Positions 26,478-35,366 of a stretch of 64,000 nucleotides of DNA are shown piece by piece. The stretch lies in assembly GCF_964253915.1 (NCBI RefSeq), contig NZ_CAXUSG020000004.1, positions 124,001 to 188,000 on the forward strand. Reading direction: 5' to 3'. Both the position numbers and the translations under genes were made by a program. The DNA comes from Metarhizobium sp964253915 (GTDB lineage: Bacteria > Pseudomonadota > Alphaproteobacteria > Rhizobiales > Rhizobiaceae). Position 1 is the stretch's first letter. Each line of letters starts with the position of its first letter. A model generated the notes under the pieces. That model saw only the letters and a list, made by a program, of their open reading frames with translations, was not told the DNA's origin and did not search any database.

Positions 26478-27407
26478 CTAGCCCGCCACCTTGAAGAGCG
26501 ACGGGACACCACGGCCTGCAAGCCGTGGACGCTGCGAATGGGAAAGCTGGATATGCACGCGCATCAGGTCGCCCGCAAGGTCCATCTGCCCGCGTTCGAT
26601 CTGCTCGAGGATCTGGATATGCTCGATGTTCGACTGCGCCAGCCGGAAGACGTTGACATGCACGGCCAGCTGGCTGTTGCGCCGGCGGCGGTGATGGTTG
26701 AGCAGCGTTTCCGACATGAAGGGGTTGCCGCAGCTTTTCGCCACCAGCATGTGGAAATCGAAATCGGTGCGCTCGAAAAGTTTCTGGTCGAACGCCGCCT
26801 CGCCCATGCCGCGCAGGATTTCCATGGATTGCCGGAGCGAGGCAAGGGCGGCGAGATCCTTGCGAAAACCCGGCATGGTCAGCGCCAGCGGTTCGCAGGC
26901 CAACCGGAATTCAAGGCTCTTGGCCAGCGCGTCGCTGCTGATCGCAAATTGCTTCATCAGCCATTGCTGACCCGGCGCGCGTTCGACGAGATTTTCCTCG
27001 GAAAGTTTTATCAGCGCATTTTGTACCGTGCTGCGCGGTGCATTGTACCGCCGCTGCAAAGCGGCGATGGTCTGCGATTCCGGCAGGCGGCCGGCGGAAA
27101 GATCACGCAGGATGGCATTGTAGAGTTCCGCCTCCTCGTTGGAGGCTGCCTCGTCTTCCAGTCCCGGAAACGAGGCGGGGTCGATGGCCAGGACATAACC
27201 GCCATCGCTGTCTGCAGTGACGATGGAGCGTTCACCAAGCACTTGAAGTGCCTTGCGGATCGGGGTTCGGGATACATTGCAGCGAGAGGCCAGTGCCTGT
27301 TCCGGCAGGCGGTCTCCGCGTGCCATGCCGCGCTCGATGGCGATGTCCAGGATCTTCTGGGCCAGTTCGATATGGCGATGTCGTACCTTCTTGGTCTCTG
27401 CTTCCAT
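26478..27407 (-). CDS. FCD-type regulator with two GntR-like winged helices
   Basis: The 309-residue protein has an N-terminal GntR winged helix (about 13-74; ARGDRLPEQALASRCNVSRT), a second GntR-like winged helix (about 93-152; RLPESQTIAALQRRYNAPRS) and an FCD ligand-binding domain (about 165-285). Tandem DNA-binding domains are unusual for this family. The ATG at 27407 gives the conserved start; upstream codons run into the promoter region and are rejected. It is divergent from the importer operon starting at 27576 and heads the glycosyltransferase-ALDH operon, so it should regulate both sides. Confidence 0.75.
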   Translation of the reverse strand: MEAETKKVRHRHIELAQKILDIAIERGMARGDRLPEQALASRCNVSRTPIRKALQVLGERSIVTADSDGGYVLAIDPASFPGLEDEAASNEEAELYNAILRDLSAGRLPESQTIAALQRRYNAPRSTVQNALIKLSEENLVERAPGQQWLMKQFAISSDALAKSLEFRLACEPLALTMPGFRKDLAALASLRQSMEILRGMGEAAFDQKLFERTDFDFHMLVAKSCGNPFMSETLLNHHRRRRNSQLAVHVNVFRLAQSNIEHIQILEQIERGQMDLAGDLMRVHIQLSHSQRPRLAGRGVPSLFKVAG

Positions 27408-27482
27408 GATGTGCCTGCCTGCTCTCGAACATGCATGCTGCCTTGTGCCGCAAAGCTCCGCAAGCGGCTCGCAGAAAAATTC

Positions 27483-27496
27483 TTCTGCCTGCAGAA
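27483..27496. promoter_or_regulatory. Candidate operator of the tandem-GntR regulator
   Basis: The perfect inverted repeat TTCTGC-CT-GCAGAA lies in the divergent region between the regulator (start 27407) and the importer (start 27576), seven bases upstream of a -35-like TTGACG. Position and symmetry suggest the operator of the FCD regulator. Confidence 0.5.
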
Positions 27497-27502
27497 TCGG
27501 TA

Positions 27503-27529
27503 TTGACGTATTTTTTTTATAAATAATAC
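27503..27529 (+). promoter_or_regulatory. Candidate promoter of the importer operon
   Basis: TTGACG at 27503 and TAATAC at 27524 fit -35/-10 boxes, separated by 15 bases (short), through a run of eight T residues and an A/T-rich spacer that stands out from the surrounding GC-rich DNA. The suboptimal spacing could mean an activated promoter. Confidence 0.4.
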
Positions 27530-27575
27530 TGTCGCCAAAATTCGCGACCACAGACCGGAGGAACCGGCGCCGCGA

Positions 27576-28700
27576 ATGGGAACAGTCGTCTGGTCAATCA
27601 GCAGCGGGAGTTACTCGGTGACATCAGCAATCGTATCTACGCATGCCGGCGCGTGGCGCAGGGCAGCCAAATGGGCATCCGTCGCCATGGGCGCCGTCGT
27701 GCTGCAGGCCGGCACGGCATTTTCCGCCGATCTGGTGATTTCGAATTGGGCCGGCTACATGGCGCCCGATATCGCCGCAAGCTTCAAGGCCGCCACCGGC
27801 CTCGAGATCGAGGTGGTGAACCACGCCACCAACGAAGAAATCATGGGCAAGCTGATGGCGAGCCAGGGCAAGGGTTTCGACGTCGTCTTCGTCTCCTCGC
27901 CGTTTGCCGAAATCCTCAATCATCAGGGTCTCGTAGAGCCGCTGGACAAGGCGGCCATTCCGAACCTTTCCAACCTCTACCCGGAAGCGGCGGCACTCGC
28001 CTACGATCCGGGCAATGCCTATTCTGTGCCCTATACTTGGGGCACGACCGGCCTTTGCTATCGTTCCGACGTGGTGAAAACGACGCCTGACAGCTGGATG
28101 AACCTGCTCGCTCCGTCCGACGACCTCAAGGGCAAGGTGACGATGCTGGCCACCGACCGCTGGCTGATGGCCGCCGGCCTGCTCGCCAAGGGGTATTCGG
28201 TCAACGAAGCGGATCCAGCCAAGATCGACGAAGCGAAGAATCTTTTGATCGAGGCGAAGAAAACGCTGCTCGCTTATGACGATACCACCTTCTATTCCAA
28301 GCTGGTTTCCGGCGAGGCGTCGCTGGTGCATGCCTGGGATGGCTGGTGCAACTACGGCATCACCGAAAACAAGGACATCAAGTTCGTTGTGCCGAAGGAA
28401 GGTTCCGACCTCTGGATCGACACCATCGTCGTCCTGAAGAGCTCGGAAAAGAAAGATGCGGCGATGAAGTTCATCAACTTCATCCTCGATGCCAAGAACC
28501 ATGCCTGGGCAGCGCAGAACATTCTCTACAAGGTGCCGAACAAGGCGGCGATGGAAAGCCTCGATCCGGCGCTGTCGCAGCAATATCCGAATATGGCGAT
28601 GAGTGCAGCGGAACTGACGAAGTACGAATTGCTGCGTGACCTTGGTGCAGCACAGCGCGACTATTCCCGCGCCGTCAGCGAGATCAAGGCCGCCAACTGA
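27576..28700 (+). CDS. PotD/PotF-type ABC transporter substrate-binding protein
   Basis: A 374-residue periplasmic binding protein of the spermidine/putrescine family (ADLVISNWAGYMAPDIAASF at the mature N-terminus). A long signal peptide includes a hydrophobic stretch ending VLQAGTAFSA near residue 50. The N-terminus is long; a GTG at 27618 with GGGAG seven bases upstream is a good alternative start and gives a normal signal peptide. It is the first gene of a four-gene importer operon and is followed by a hairpin that could reduce downstream expression. The ligand may be a polyamine or another small cation. Confidence 0.75.
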   Translation: MGTVVWSISSGSYSVTSAIVSTHAGAWRRAAKWASVAMGAVVLQAGTAFSADLVISNWAGYMAPDIAASFKAATGLEIEVVNHATNEEIMGKLMASQGKGFDVVFVSSPFAEILNHQGLVEPLDKAAIPNLSNLYPEAAALAYDPGNAYSVPYTWGTTGLCYRSDVVKTTPDSWMNLLAPSDDLKGKVTMLATDRWLMAAGLLAKGYSVNEADPAKIDEAKNLLIEAKKTLLAYDDTTFYSKLVSGEASLVHAWDGWCNYGITENKDIKFVVPKEGSDLWIDTIVVLKSSEKKDAAMKFINFILDAKNHAWAAQNILYKVPNKAAMESLDPALSQQYPNMAMSAAELTKYELLRDLGAAQRDYSRAVSEIKAAN

Positions 28701-28715
28701 GCCGATGACGTTCGG

Positions 28716-28743
28716 GTGAGGGCGCAGGCCATGGCGCTCTCAC
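28716..28743 (+). terminator. Hairpin/attenuator after binding-protein gene
   Basis: A ten-base-pair stem GTGAGGGCGC / GCGCTCTCAC (one G-U pair) with an eight-base loop starts 15 bases after the stop and is followed by a T-rich tract. It parallels the terminator after smoE: in both operons the binding-protein gene is separated from its permeases. Confidence 0.6.
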
Positions 28744-28819
28744 TCCTTTCTCCTTTTGTTTTTCCCTGAATTTTCTTTTCTTTTCGGTCCGGCTGAGGTT
28801 GTGACCGTCATGCGGAGAC

Positions 28820-29695
28820 GTGTCTTTGACCCATCGGGCTTCCCATCCCAATCTGCTGGTTTTGCCGGCGGTGGCATGGCTTGTGGTATTCATGCTGATA
28901 CCCTGCCTGATGGTGCTGTTTTATGCCTTCCTCACCCGCGGCATCTATGGCGGCGTCGATTACATCTTCACCTTCGAAAATCTGGGCCGTGTCTTCGATC
29001 CGCTTTATGCCAAGATTTTTCTGACATCGGCGCGTATTGCCGGCATGGCGACGCTGTTTGCCATTCTGATCGCCTACCCCTCCGCTTATGCCATCTGCCT
29101 GGCGCCGAAGAAGTGGCAGCCGGTGCTTCTGTTCTTCGCGGTGCTGCCGTTCTGGAGCAACTATCTCATCCGCACCTATGCCTGGATCGTGCTGCTCAAT
29201 CGCGAGGGTCTGGTCAACAATCTCTTGAAATCACTGGGGTACACCGGCGAGCCGCTGAGCCTGCTCTATAGCGAAGGCGCCGTCATCACCGGCCTTGTCT
29301 ACAATTACCTGCCCTTTGTTATCCTGGCGATCTATTCCAGCCTGTCGCGGCTCAATCCGGAGCTTCTGGAGGCTTCGCGCGATCTCGGCGCCAATGCGCT
29401 CACCACCTTCTGGCGGGTGACGCTGAGGCTCACCATGCCCGGCATCGCCGCCGGCGGCGTCTTCATCTTCGTGCTGTCGATCGGCAATTTCGTCACGCCG
29501 GCGCTGCTTGGCGGTGGCCGGTTCCAGATGATCGGCAATGTCGTCTACGACCAGTTCCTGACGGCGAACGACTGGCCGTTCGGCGCGGCGCTTGGCATGG
29601 CGCTGATCGTCATCATGATCGTGCTTCTGCTGCTGCAGGCGCGCCTCACCGCCCATTTTGCCGGCGAGCGGCGGGAGGCAAGCGATGGAGCGTGA
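28820..29695 (+). CDS. PotB/PotH-type ABC transporter permease
   Basis: The 291-residue protein has six hydrophobic segments and the EAA loop (LLEASRDLGANALTTFWRVT, near residue 190) of spermidine/putrescine permeases. The start is GTG at 28820 preceded by CGGAG. Its last codons overlap the start of the second permease (29685), so the two are translationally coupled. Confidence 0.8.
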   Translation: MSLTHRASHPNLLVLPAVAWLVVFMLIPCLMVLFYAFLTRGIYGGVDYIFTFENLGRVFDPLYAKIFLTSARIAGMATLFAILIAYPSAYAICLAPKKWQPVLLFFAVLPFWSNYLIRTYAWIVLLNREGLVNNLLKSLGYTGEPLSLLYSEGAVITGLVYNYLPFVILAIYSSLSRLNPELLEASRDLGANALTTFWRVTLRLTMPGIAAGGVFIFVLSIGNFVTPALLGGGRFQMIGNVVYDQFLTANDWPFGAALGMALIVIMIVLLLLQARLTAHFAGERREASDGA

Positions 29696-30476
29696 CGTGA
29701 AGACCCGCTGGCCCGGAAGGCTGATCCTGCTTTTGCTGTTCGGCTTCCTCTACCTGCCGATTGCCGTGCTGGTCCTGCTTTCTTTCAACGACAGCGGCCT
29801 GCCGACATCGTGGTCGGGTTTCTCGACGCGCTGGTACCGATCGCTGATGGGGAACCAGGATATCCTGCATGCCGCCTGGAATACGCTGGTCGTCGCACTC
29901 TTCGCGACATTGATCTCCACGGTGCTCGGCACGCTCCTGGCGCTTGGCATGGAAACGCGCGCCCGCCGTTCGAACGGGCTGGAGGCGCTGGTGTTCTCGC
30001 CGATGGTGATCCCGGACATCGTGCTTGCCGTGGCGCTGCTCACCTTCCTGTCACGGCTCAACGTCACCATGGGCCTGCATACGATCATCCTCGCCCATGT
30101 GATCTTCGATCTCGCCTTCGTCTGCTCGGTCGTCCGGGCGCGGCTGAAAACCTTCGATTTCTCCATCGTCGAGGCGTCGCGCGATCTCGGGGCCTCACCG
30201 TTCCAAACCTTCTGGCGCATCACCTTCCCGGTGCTGCTGCCGGCCATCGTCGCCGGCGCGTTGCTCGCCTTCACGCTGTCGGTGGACGAATTCATCATCG
30301 CCTTCTTCACCGCCGGTGCCGGTCGGTCCTCCATCACCCTGCCGATGCAGATCTATTCGATGATCCGTTTCGGCATCACGCCGGAGATCAATGCGCTTGC
30401 CACCATCGTCATGGCGGTCAGTGCCGGAGCTTTGGTGCTGTCGCAATGGCTCAACAGAGAAAACAGATCGCAATGA
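29685..30476 (+). CDS. PotC/PotI-type ABC transporter permease
   Basis: A 263-residue permease with six membrane segments and an EAA loop (IVEASRDLGASPFQTFWRIT, near residue 165). ATG at 29685 follows GGGAGG and overlaps the previous stop; a TTG at 29658 is rejected. It overlaps the ATPase gene by four bases (ATGA). It pairs with the PotB-like permease. Confidence 0.8.
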   Translation: MERDVKTRWPGRLILLLLFGFLYLPIAVLVLLSFNDSGLPTSWSGFSTRWYRSLMGNQDILHAAWNTLVVALFATLISTVLGTLLALGMETRARRSNGLEALVFSPMVIPDIVLAVALLTFLSRLNVTMGLHTIILAHVIFDLAFVCSVVRARLKTFDFSIVEASRDLGASPFQTFWRITFPVLLPAIVAGALLAFTLSVDEFIIAFFTAGAGRSSITLPMQIYSMIRFGITPEINALATIVMAVSAGALVLSQWLNRENRSQ

Positions 30477-31525
30477 CCCCGTCTCCTCGTCCCATCCTGT
30501 CGATCGACGGTGCCGTCAAGCGTTTCGGCAAGACCGTTGCCGTCGACGGCATTTCGCTCGATATCCGCGAGAACGAGTTTTTCGCGCTGCTCGGTCCCTC
30601 CGGCTGCGGCAAGACCACGCTTTTGCGGATGATCGCCGGTTTCGAGACGCCGAGCGCCGGCCGCATCCTGCTCGATGGCGCTGACATCTCGCCGCTGCCG
30701 CCGGAAAAGCGGCCGCTGAACCTGATGTTCCAGTCCTATGCGCTCTTTCCGCATATGAGTGTGCGCCAGAACCTTGGATACGGGCTTGAAATGGAGGGAT
30801 TGCCGAAAGCCGAGATCGCCCGGCGTGTCGATGCCATGCTGGCGACAACAGACCTTTCGGCACTCGCCGACCGCAAGCCCGACCAGCTCTCCGGCGGCCA
30901 GAAGCAGCGCGTGGCGCTGGCGCGTGCTCTTATCAAGCGGCCGAAGGTGCTTTTGCTCGACGAGCCGCTCGGCGCACTCGACAAAAAGCTGCGGGAAAAG
31001 ATGCAGCTCGAATTGAAGCGGCTGCAGAACGAGGTCGGCACCACTTTCATCATCGTCACCCACGATCAGGAAGAGGCGCTGGTCATGGCCGACCGGCTGG
31101 CGATCCTCAAGGATGGCAAGGTGCTGCAATGCGGCGGACCGGAGGAGATCTACGAACGGCCGGCCAACCGTTTCGTCGCCAACTTCATCGGCGTGATGAA
31201 TTTCATCGAGGGTAGTATCGAAGGCGGTCTATTCCACGCCGGCGGTCAATCGATCGAAGCGGATACGTCCGGCCTCGCCAACGGCCGGCCGACGACGCTG
31301 GCGTTAAGGCCGGAAAATATCACCATCCATTCGTCTGATGACGGCTTCGCAGGAGAGGTGGTGGACATCGCCTATCACGGTCTGGACCGGCAGCTTTATG
31401 TGAAGACGGGTCTCTGTGAGACACCACTGCAAGTGCGCGTGCCGGCAAGCAACGGCGCTTTCGCTGTCGGCGCGCCGGTATCGCTCGGTTTTGCACCAGC
31501 CCACTGCCGGCTGTTTCAGGAATAA
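30473..31525 (+). CDS. PotA/PotG-type ABC transporter ATPase
   Basis: The 350-residue protein has Walker A GPSGCGKTT (near 40), signature LSGGQKQR, Walker B VLLLDEPLGALD, switch VTHDQEEALVM and a C-terminal TOBE domain (about 270-350). It powers the two preceding permeases. The ATG at 30473 overlaps the permease stop; a longer frame upstream is only a shadow of the permease gene. It is followed after 29 bases by glycosyltransferase copy B. Confidence 0.8.
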   Translation: MTPSPRPILSIDGAVKRFGKTVAVDGISLDIRENEFFALLGPSGCGKTTLLRMIAGFETPSAGRILLDGADISPLPPEKRPLNLMFQSYALFPHMSVRQNLGYGLEMEGLPKAEIARRVDAMLATTDLSALADRKPDQLSGGQKQRVALARALIKRPKVLLLDEPLGALDKKLREKMQLELKRLQNEVGTTFIIVTHDQEEALVMADRLAILKDGKVLQCGGPEEIYERPANRFVANFIGVMNFIEGSIEGGLFHAGGQSIEADTSGLANGRPTTLALRPENITIHSSDDGFAGEVVDIAYHGLDRQLYVKTGLCETPLQVRVPASNGAFAVGAPVSLGFAPAHCRLFQE

Positions 31526-31554
31526 TCGAAGAATACGATAAGAGGGGAATGCCC

Positions 31555-32847
31555 ATGAGCAAGACAATCGCGTTTTTCCCGGAAGCCGCCTTCGGGCCGG
31601 CGCTGAATTCGGTCGGCATCGCCCAGGCCGTCGAAGCGCTCGGCCACAAGGCCGTCTTCCTCTCCGATCCGGGTTTTGTCTCGGTCTATGAGGGTTATGG
31701 TTTCGAGGCGCATCCCGTAAACCTCTCCGAACCGATGCCGCCGGAGCAGATGGCGAAATTCTGGGAGGATTTCATCAACGGCCACATCCCGAATTTCCGC
31801 AAGTCGCCTTATGACCAGATCGACAACTACGTCAAGGATTGCTGGACGGCGATCGTCGACAGCGCAAAGTGGGCGCAGAAGGACCTGCCGGGCGTTTTGG
31901 CCAAGATCAAGCCGGACCTGATCTGCGTCGACAACGTCATCCTCTTCCCGGCGATCAAGCAATACGGCACGCCGTGGGTGCGCATTATCTCCTGCTCGGA
32001 AAACGAGATCGAGGACCCGAAGATCCCGCCGCATCTTTCCGGCTGCAGCGAAAGCGATTATGCCGGCCATGCGGCCTATCGCGACAAATTCAACGCGGTG
32101 ATCAAGCCGATCCACGACGATTTCAACGAGTTCCTGGCGGGCACCGGTGAAGCCGCTTATCCGATCGGCCAGTTCTTTGAAGCATCGCCCTTCATGAACC
32201 TGCTGCTTTATCCCGAGCCGGTGAAGTTCACCCGCGAACATGCGCTTTCGCCGTCGCAGTTCCAGTATCTCGAAGGCTGCGTGCGCAAGGAAAAGCCCTA
32301 CGAGGTGCCGACCTTCGCCGAAAACAACGACAAGCCGCTGCTCTATGTCTCCTTCGGTTCGCTGGGCGCCGGCGATACAGAGCTTCTGAAGCGAATCATC
32401 GCCACCGTGGCCAAGCTGCCCTACCGGGCGCTGGTCAATGTCGGCGACTACAAGGCTGAGTATACCGACCTGCCGGGCAACGTCATCATCGACAGCTGGT
32501 TCCCGCAGCCTTCGGTCATCCCGCAGGTCGATGCGGTCATCCATCACGGCGGCAACAACTCCTTCACCGAATGCCTCTATTTCGGCAAGCCGGCAATCAT
32601 CATGCCCTATGTCTGGGACGGCCACGACAATGCCACCCGCGTCGACGAGACCGGCCACGGTTTCAAGATGCCGCGTTACGACTGGACCGACGCCGATCTC
32701 GCCGCCAAGCTCGATGCCTGCATCAACGATCCGAAGATGAAGGCAAAGCTCGCCGCCACCAGCGCCCATATGCAGGCCGAGAACGGCCCGCAGAAGGCGG
32801 CCGGCATTCTCGATCAACTCGTCAGGACGGGGAAATTCGATGGTTGA
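31555..32847 (+). CDS. GT1-type glycosyltransferase (MGT-like), copy B
   Basis: The 430-residue protein is a paralogue of the enzyme at 25197-26459, alike through most of its length (SKTIAFFPEAAFGPALNSVG, GTPWVRIISCSENE, IHHGGNNSFTECLYFGKPAI, PYVWDGHDNA). The donor-sugar motif is intact. ATG at 31555 has AGAGGGG seven bases upstream; the ATG at 31549 is too close to that site. It lies between the importer ATPase and two DUF861 cupins and overlaps the first cupin gene by eight bases. A transferase in an uptake operon suggests glycosylation, or phosphorolysis-like reversal, of the imported compound; no biochemical precedent is claimed. Confidence 0.75.
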   Translation: MSKTIAFFPEAAFGPALNSVGIAQAVEALGHKAVFLSDPGFVSVYEGYGFEAHPVNLSEPMPPEQMAKFWEDFINGHIPNFRKSPYDQIDNYVKDCWTAIVDSAKWAQKDLPGVLAKIKPDLICVDNVILFPAIKQYGTPWVRIISCSENEIEDPKIPPHLSGCSESDYAGHAAYRDKFNAVIKPIHDDFNEFLAGTGEAAYPIGQFFEASPFMNLLLYPEPVKFTREHALSPSQFQYLEGCVRKEKPYEVPTFAENNDKPLLYVSFGSLGAGDTELLKRIIATVAKLPYRALVNVGDYKAEYTDLPGNVIIDSWFPQPSVIPQVDAVIHHGGNNSFTECLYFGKPAIIMPYVWDGHDNATRVDETGHGFKMPRYDWTDADLAAKLDACINDPKMKAKLAATSAHMQAENGPQKAAGILDQLVRTGKFDG

Positions 32848-33202
32848 GACACTGAAATCATCCGCACCGCATATCCGCAACGCAACCGTGTTTGACGACC
32901 TCGTCGATTGGGGTGCGCAGCCGGATATGGTCGAGGGGCAATCGCATTCGACCGGACGCCTCTTGTTCAAGGGGCCGAACAACCAGCCGGAAACCGGCAT
33001 CTGGGTCTGCACGCCAGGCCGCTGGCGGTTGTCGATCCCGCGTGACGAATTCTGCCATTTCGTTGCCGGTCGCGCCACCTATACGTCTGATAACGGCGAG
33101 GTGATCGAGGTCGAGCCGGGCACCGCCGTCACCTTCCTCGCCGGCTGGACCGGCGAATGCGTGGTCCACGAGACCATGCGCAACATTTACATGCTGGCCT
33201 GA
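32840..33202 (+). CDS. DUF861 (cupin_3) protein, copy A
   Basis: The 120-residue protein is a single cupin of the DUF861 family, related to the (S)-ureidoglycine aminohydrolase domain (IWVCTPGRWRLSIPRDEFCHFV, then EVIEVEPGTAVTFLAGWTGEC). Its reading frame overlaps the glycosyltransferase by eight bases, with GGGGAAA as ribosome site. It is similar to the next cupin (33238-33585). These proteins may bind or process small nitrogenous metabolites; the reaction here is unknown. Confidence 0.75.
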   Translation: MVETLKSSAPHIRNATVFDDLVDWGAQPDMVEGQSHSTGRLLFKGPNNQPETGIWVCTPGRWRLSIPRDEFCHFVAGRATYTSDNGEVIEVEPGTAVTFLAGWTGECVVHETMRNIYMLA

Positions 33203-33237
33203 TCGGCTGGTAACAACGATAACGAAAGGAAACATCG

Positions 33238-33585
33238 ATGACTGCGACACCTTTGATGCGCAAGCCGCTGGAACAGACGGAGCTGAAGGACTGGGGCATC
33301 ATCCCGACGATGATCGAGGGCGAGTCGCATACGTCAGGCAAGCTGATCCACAAGGGGCCGAACGGCGAATCCGAATGCGGCCTGTGGGTCTGCACGCCGG
33401 GCAAGTGGAATTGCCATGTGACCCGCGACGAGTTCTGCCACTTTCTCGAAGGCCGCTGCACCTATGTGCACGAAAGCGGCGAGGTGATCGAGATCACCCC
33501 GGATACGGCGGCGTTCTTCCCGCAGGACTGGCAGGGTGTGTGCACGGTGCATGAGACGGTGAAGAAGGTCTATATGATCCGCTGA
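33238..33585 (+). CDS. DUF861 (cupin_3) protein, copy B
   Basis: A 115-residue cupin, paralogue of the preceding gene (LWVCTPGKWNCHVTRDEFCH, then EVIEITPDTAAFFPQDWQGVC). AAAGGA precedes the ATG. Tandem copies could form a hetero-oligomer or have split substrates. A palindromic repeat follows, then an aldehyde dehydrogenase. Confidence 0.75.
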   Translation: MTATPLMRKPLEQTELKDWGIIPTMIEGESHTSGKLIHKGPNGESECGLWVCTPGKWNCHVTRDEFCHFLEGRCTYVHESGEVIEITPDTAAFFPQDWQGVCTVHETVKKVYMIR

Positions 33586-33589
33586 CGCC

Positions 33590-33786
33590 TCCCCTTCTCC
33601 CCTAGGGGAGAAGGTGGCCCGAAGGGTCGGATGAGGGGGTGAGATACGGCAGGACTTTCCCCTGCGGCACCCCCTCATCCCGCTGCCGCGACCTTCTCCC
33701 CGAGGGGAGAAGGGGGCAAGTGGCACCCTCTCATTCCTTACCTGAAAACTCTCTCGTCTCTCAGGAGAGGTTAGGGTGAGGGGCAG
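33590..33786. repeat. Palindromic intergenic repeat, two hairpin modules
   Basis: The segment contains CCCCTTCTCCCCTAGGGGAGAAG and CCTTCTCCCCGAGGGGAGAAGG-type palindromes and a terminal TTAGGGTGAGGGGC. It is related to the repeat at 19706-19842 and fills the gap between cupin B and the next aldehyde dehydrogenase without breaking gene order. Confidence 0.7.
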
Positions 33787-33833
33787 CCGCCACCGCACTC
33801 TGCCAACACAAGATTCCCATACCGGAGCAAACC

Positions 33834-35342
33834 ATGTTCGATCCCGCCACACCTTCCTACTACATCCACCCCGCTCACCACGCGGCCGGCGGAGCCAGCA
33901 AGGCGGTCATCGACCCGGCGACGATGCAGATCGTCGGCCATATTGCCGACACGACGCCGCAGGAGATCGAACAGGCGCTTTCCGCTGCCACGAGCGCGCA
34001 AAAACAATGGAAAAAGCTCGATGCCAAGACGCGGGCGACGATCCTGCATCGCATCGCCAATCGTATCGAGACGACGGACATGCGCCGCTGCGCCGAACTG
34101 ATGTCGCGGGAGATGGGCAAGCCTTATCCGGAGGCGATCGGCGAAGTGGCCAATTGCGCCGGCGCGTTCCGCTATTTCGCCGAGATGGCGCGGGACGACG
34201 GCGGCAAGGTGGCTGGCACAACGCAGACCGGCTCCTTCCAGCATGCGCGCTACGAACCGCTCGGCATCAGCGTGCACATCATGCCGTTCAATTTCCCGAT
34301 TCTGCTGATGTGCTGGACGGTCGCCGCCTCGCTGGCTTCCGGCAACGGCTGCATCATCAAGCCGGCGCCGGCGACGACGCTGTCGACCCTGGAATTCATG
34401 CATATCTTCGAGGCGCTGCCGGACGGGCTGATTGCCTGCCTGCCAGGCGGTGCCGAGGTCGGCGAAGCGCTGATCGCCTCACCGCAGACGCATGCGATCG
34501 CCTTTACCGGTTCGGTCGCCGCCGGCAAGGCTGTTGCCGTGGCCGCAGCTTCACGCATGAAACCCGCCGTCATCGAGGCCGGTGGCTCCGATCCGATGAT
34601 TATTTCAGCCCATGCGCCGATCGATGTCGCCGCAGCCGGCTGCGTCACCGCCGCCTTTCATATGTCGGGTCAGGTCTGCACCTCCGCCGAGCGGTTTTTC
34701 GTCGTCGACAGCGTGCATGACGCCTTCATCGCCGCCTTCCTGCGCGAGACGAAAAGGCTGCGCATCGGCAACGGCCTGACGAAAGCCGAGATCGGCCCGC
34801 TCGTCAGCGAAGCGGCGCGTATTAAGGTGACCCGCCTGGTGGAGGACGCCAAGGCCAAGGGCGCCACCGTCGTCACGGGCGGCAAGATCCCAGAAAGCCA
34901 GCCGGTCGGCTGGTTCTACGAGCCGACCATCCTCACCGGCTGCACGCCCGACATGGCGATCATGCGCGAGGAATGTTTCGGCCCGGTCGCGGCCGTCATG
35001 CGTGTCGCCGATTTCGATGCCGCCATCGAAGCGGCAAACGACAGCGAGTTCGGTCTCGGTGCCTCCGTCTTCACCACCTCGCTGGAAGAGGCGATGGAGG
35101 CGGCGGACCGGCTGGAAGCCGGCATGGTCTGGGTGAACAACCCGTTGATCGACAACGACGCGCTTCCCTTCGGCGGCTGGAAGAATTCCGGCATCGGCCG
35201 CGAACTCTCGCGCCTCGGCCTCGATACCTTCCGGCGCTCGAAGATGGTGATCATCGACCACAAGCCGGTCGTACAGGGCTGGTGGTATCCCTATCCCGAC
35301 GACTGGTTCTACGACGACGCCACCGGCCGCCGGCATGTTTGA
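33834..35342 (+). CDS. NAD-dependent aldehyde dehydrogenase (succinate-semialdehyde type)
   Basis: The 502-residue ALDH shows the catalytic Cys in SGQVCTSAER, Glu in VIEAGGSDP and Asn in MPFNFPI. The pattern KSLGRPYPEA-like (GKPYPEAIGEVANCAG) and IGRELSRLGLDTFRRSK places it near succinate-semialdehyde dehydrogenases, although that is only a family trend. GGAG precedes the ATG. It lies in the same direction as the importer, glycosyltransferase and cupins, with the repeat in between, and 24 bases before the saccharopine-dehydrogenase-like gene. Confidence 0.75.
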   Translation: MFDPATPSYYIHPAHHAAGGASKAVIDPATMQIVGHIADTTPQEIEQALSAATSAQKQWKKLDAKTRATILHRIANRIETTDMRRCAELMSREMGKPYPEAIGEVANCAGAFRYFAEMARDDGGKVAGTTQTGSFQHARYEPLGISVHIMPFNFPILLMCWTVAASLASGNGCIIKPAPATTLSTLEFMHIFEALPDGLIACLPGGAEVGEALIASPQTHAIAFTGSVAAGKAVAVAAASRMKPAVIEAGGSDPMIISAHAPIDVAAAGCVTAAFHMSGQVCTSAERFFVVDSVHDAFIAAFLRETKRLRIGNGLTKAEIGPLVSEAARIKVTRLVEDAKAKGATVVTGGKIPESQPVGWFYEPTILTGCTPDMAIMREECFGPVAAVMRVADFDAAIEAANDSEFGLGASVFTTSLEEAMEAADRLEAGMVWVNNPLIDNDALPFGGWKNSGIGRELSRLGLDTFRRSKMVIIDHKPVVQGWWYPYPDDWFYDDATGRRHV

Positions 35343-35366
35343 TTTTTTGAAAAGACAGGACCTATC

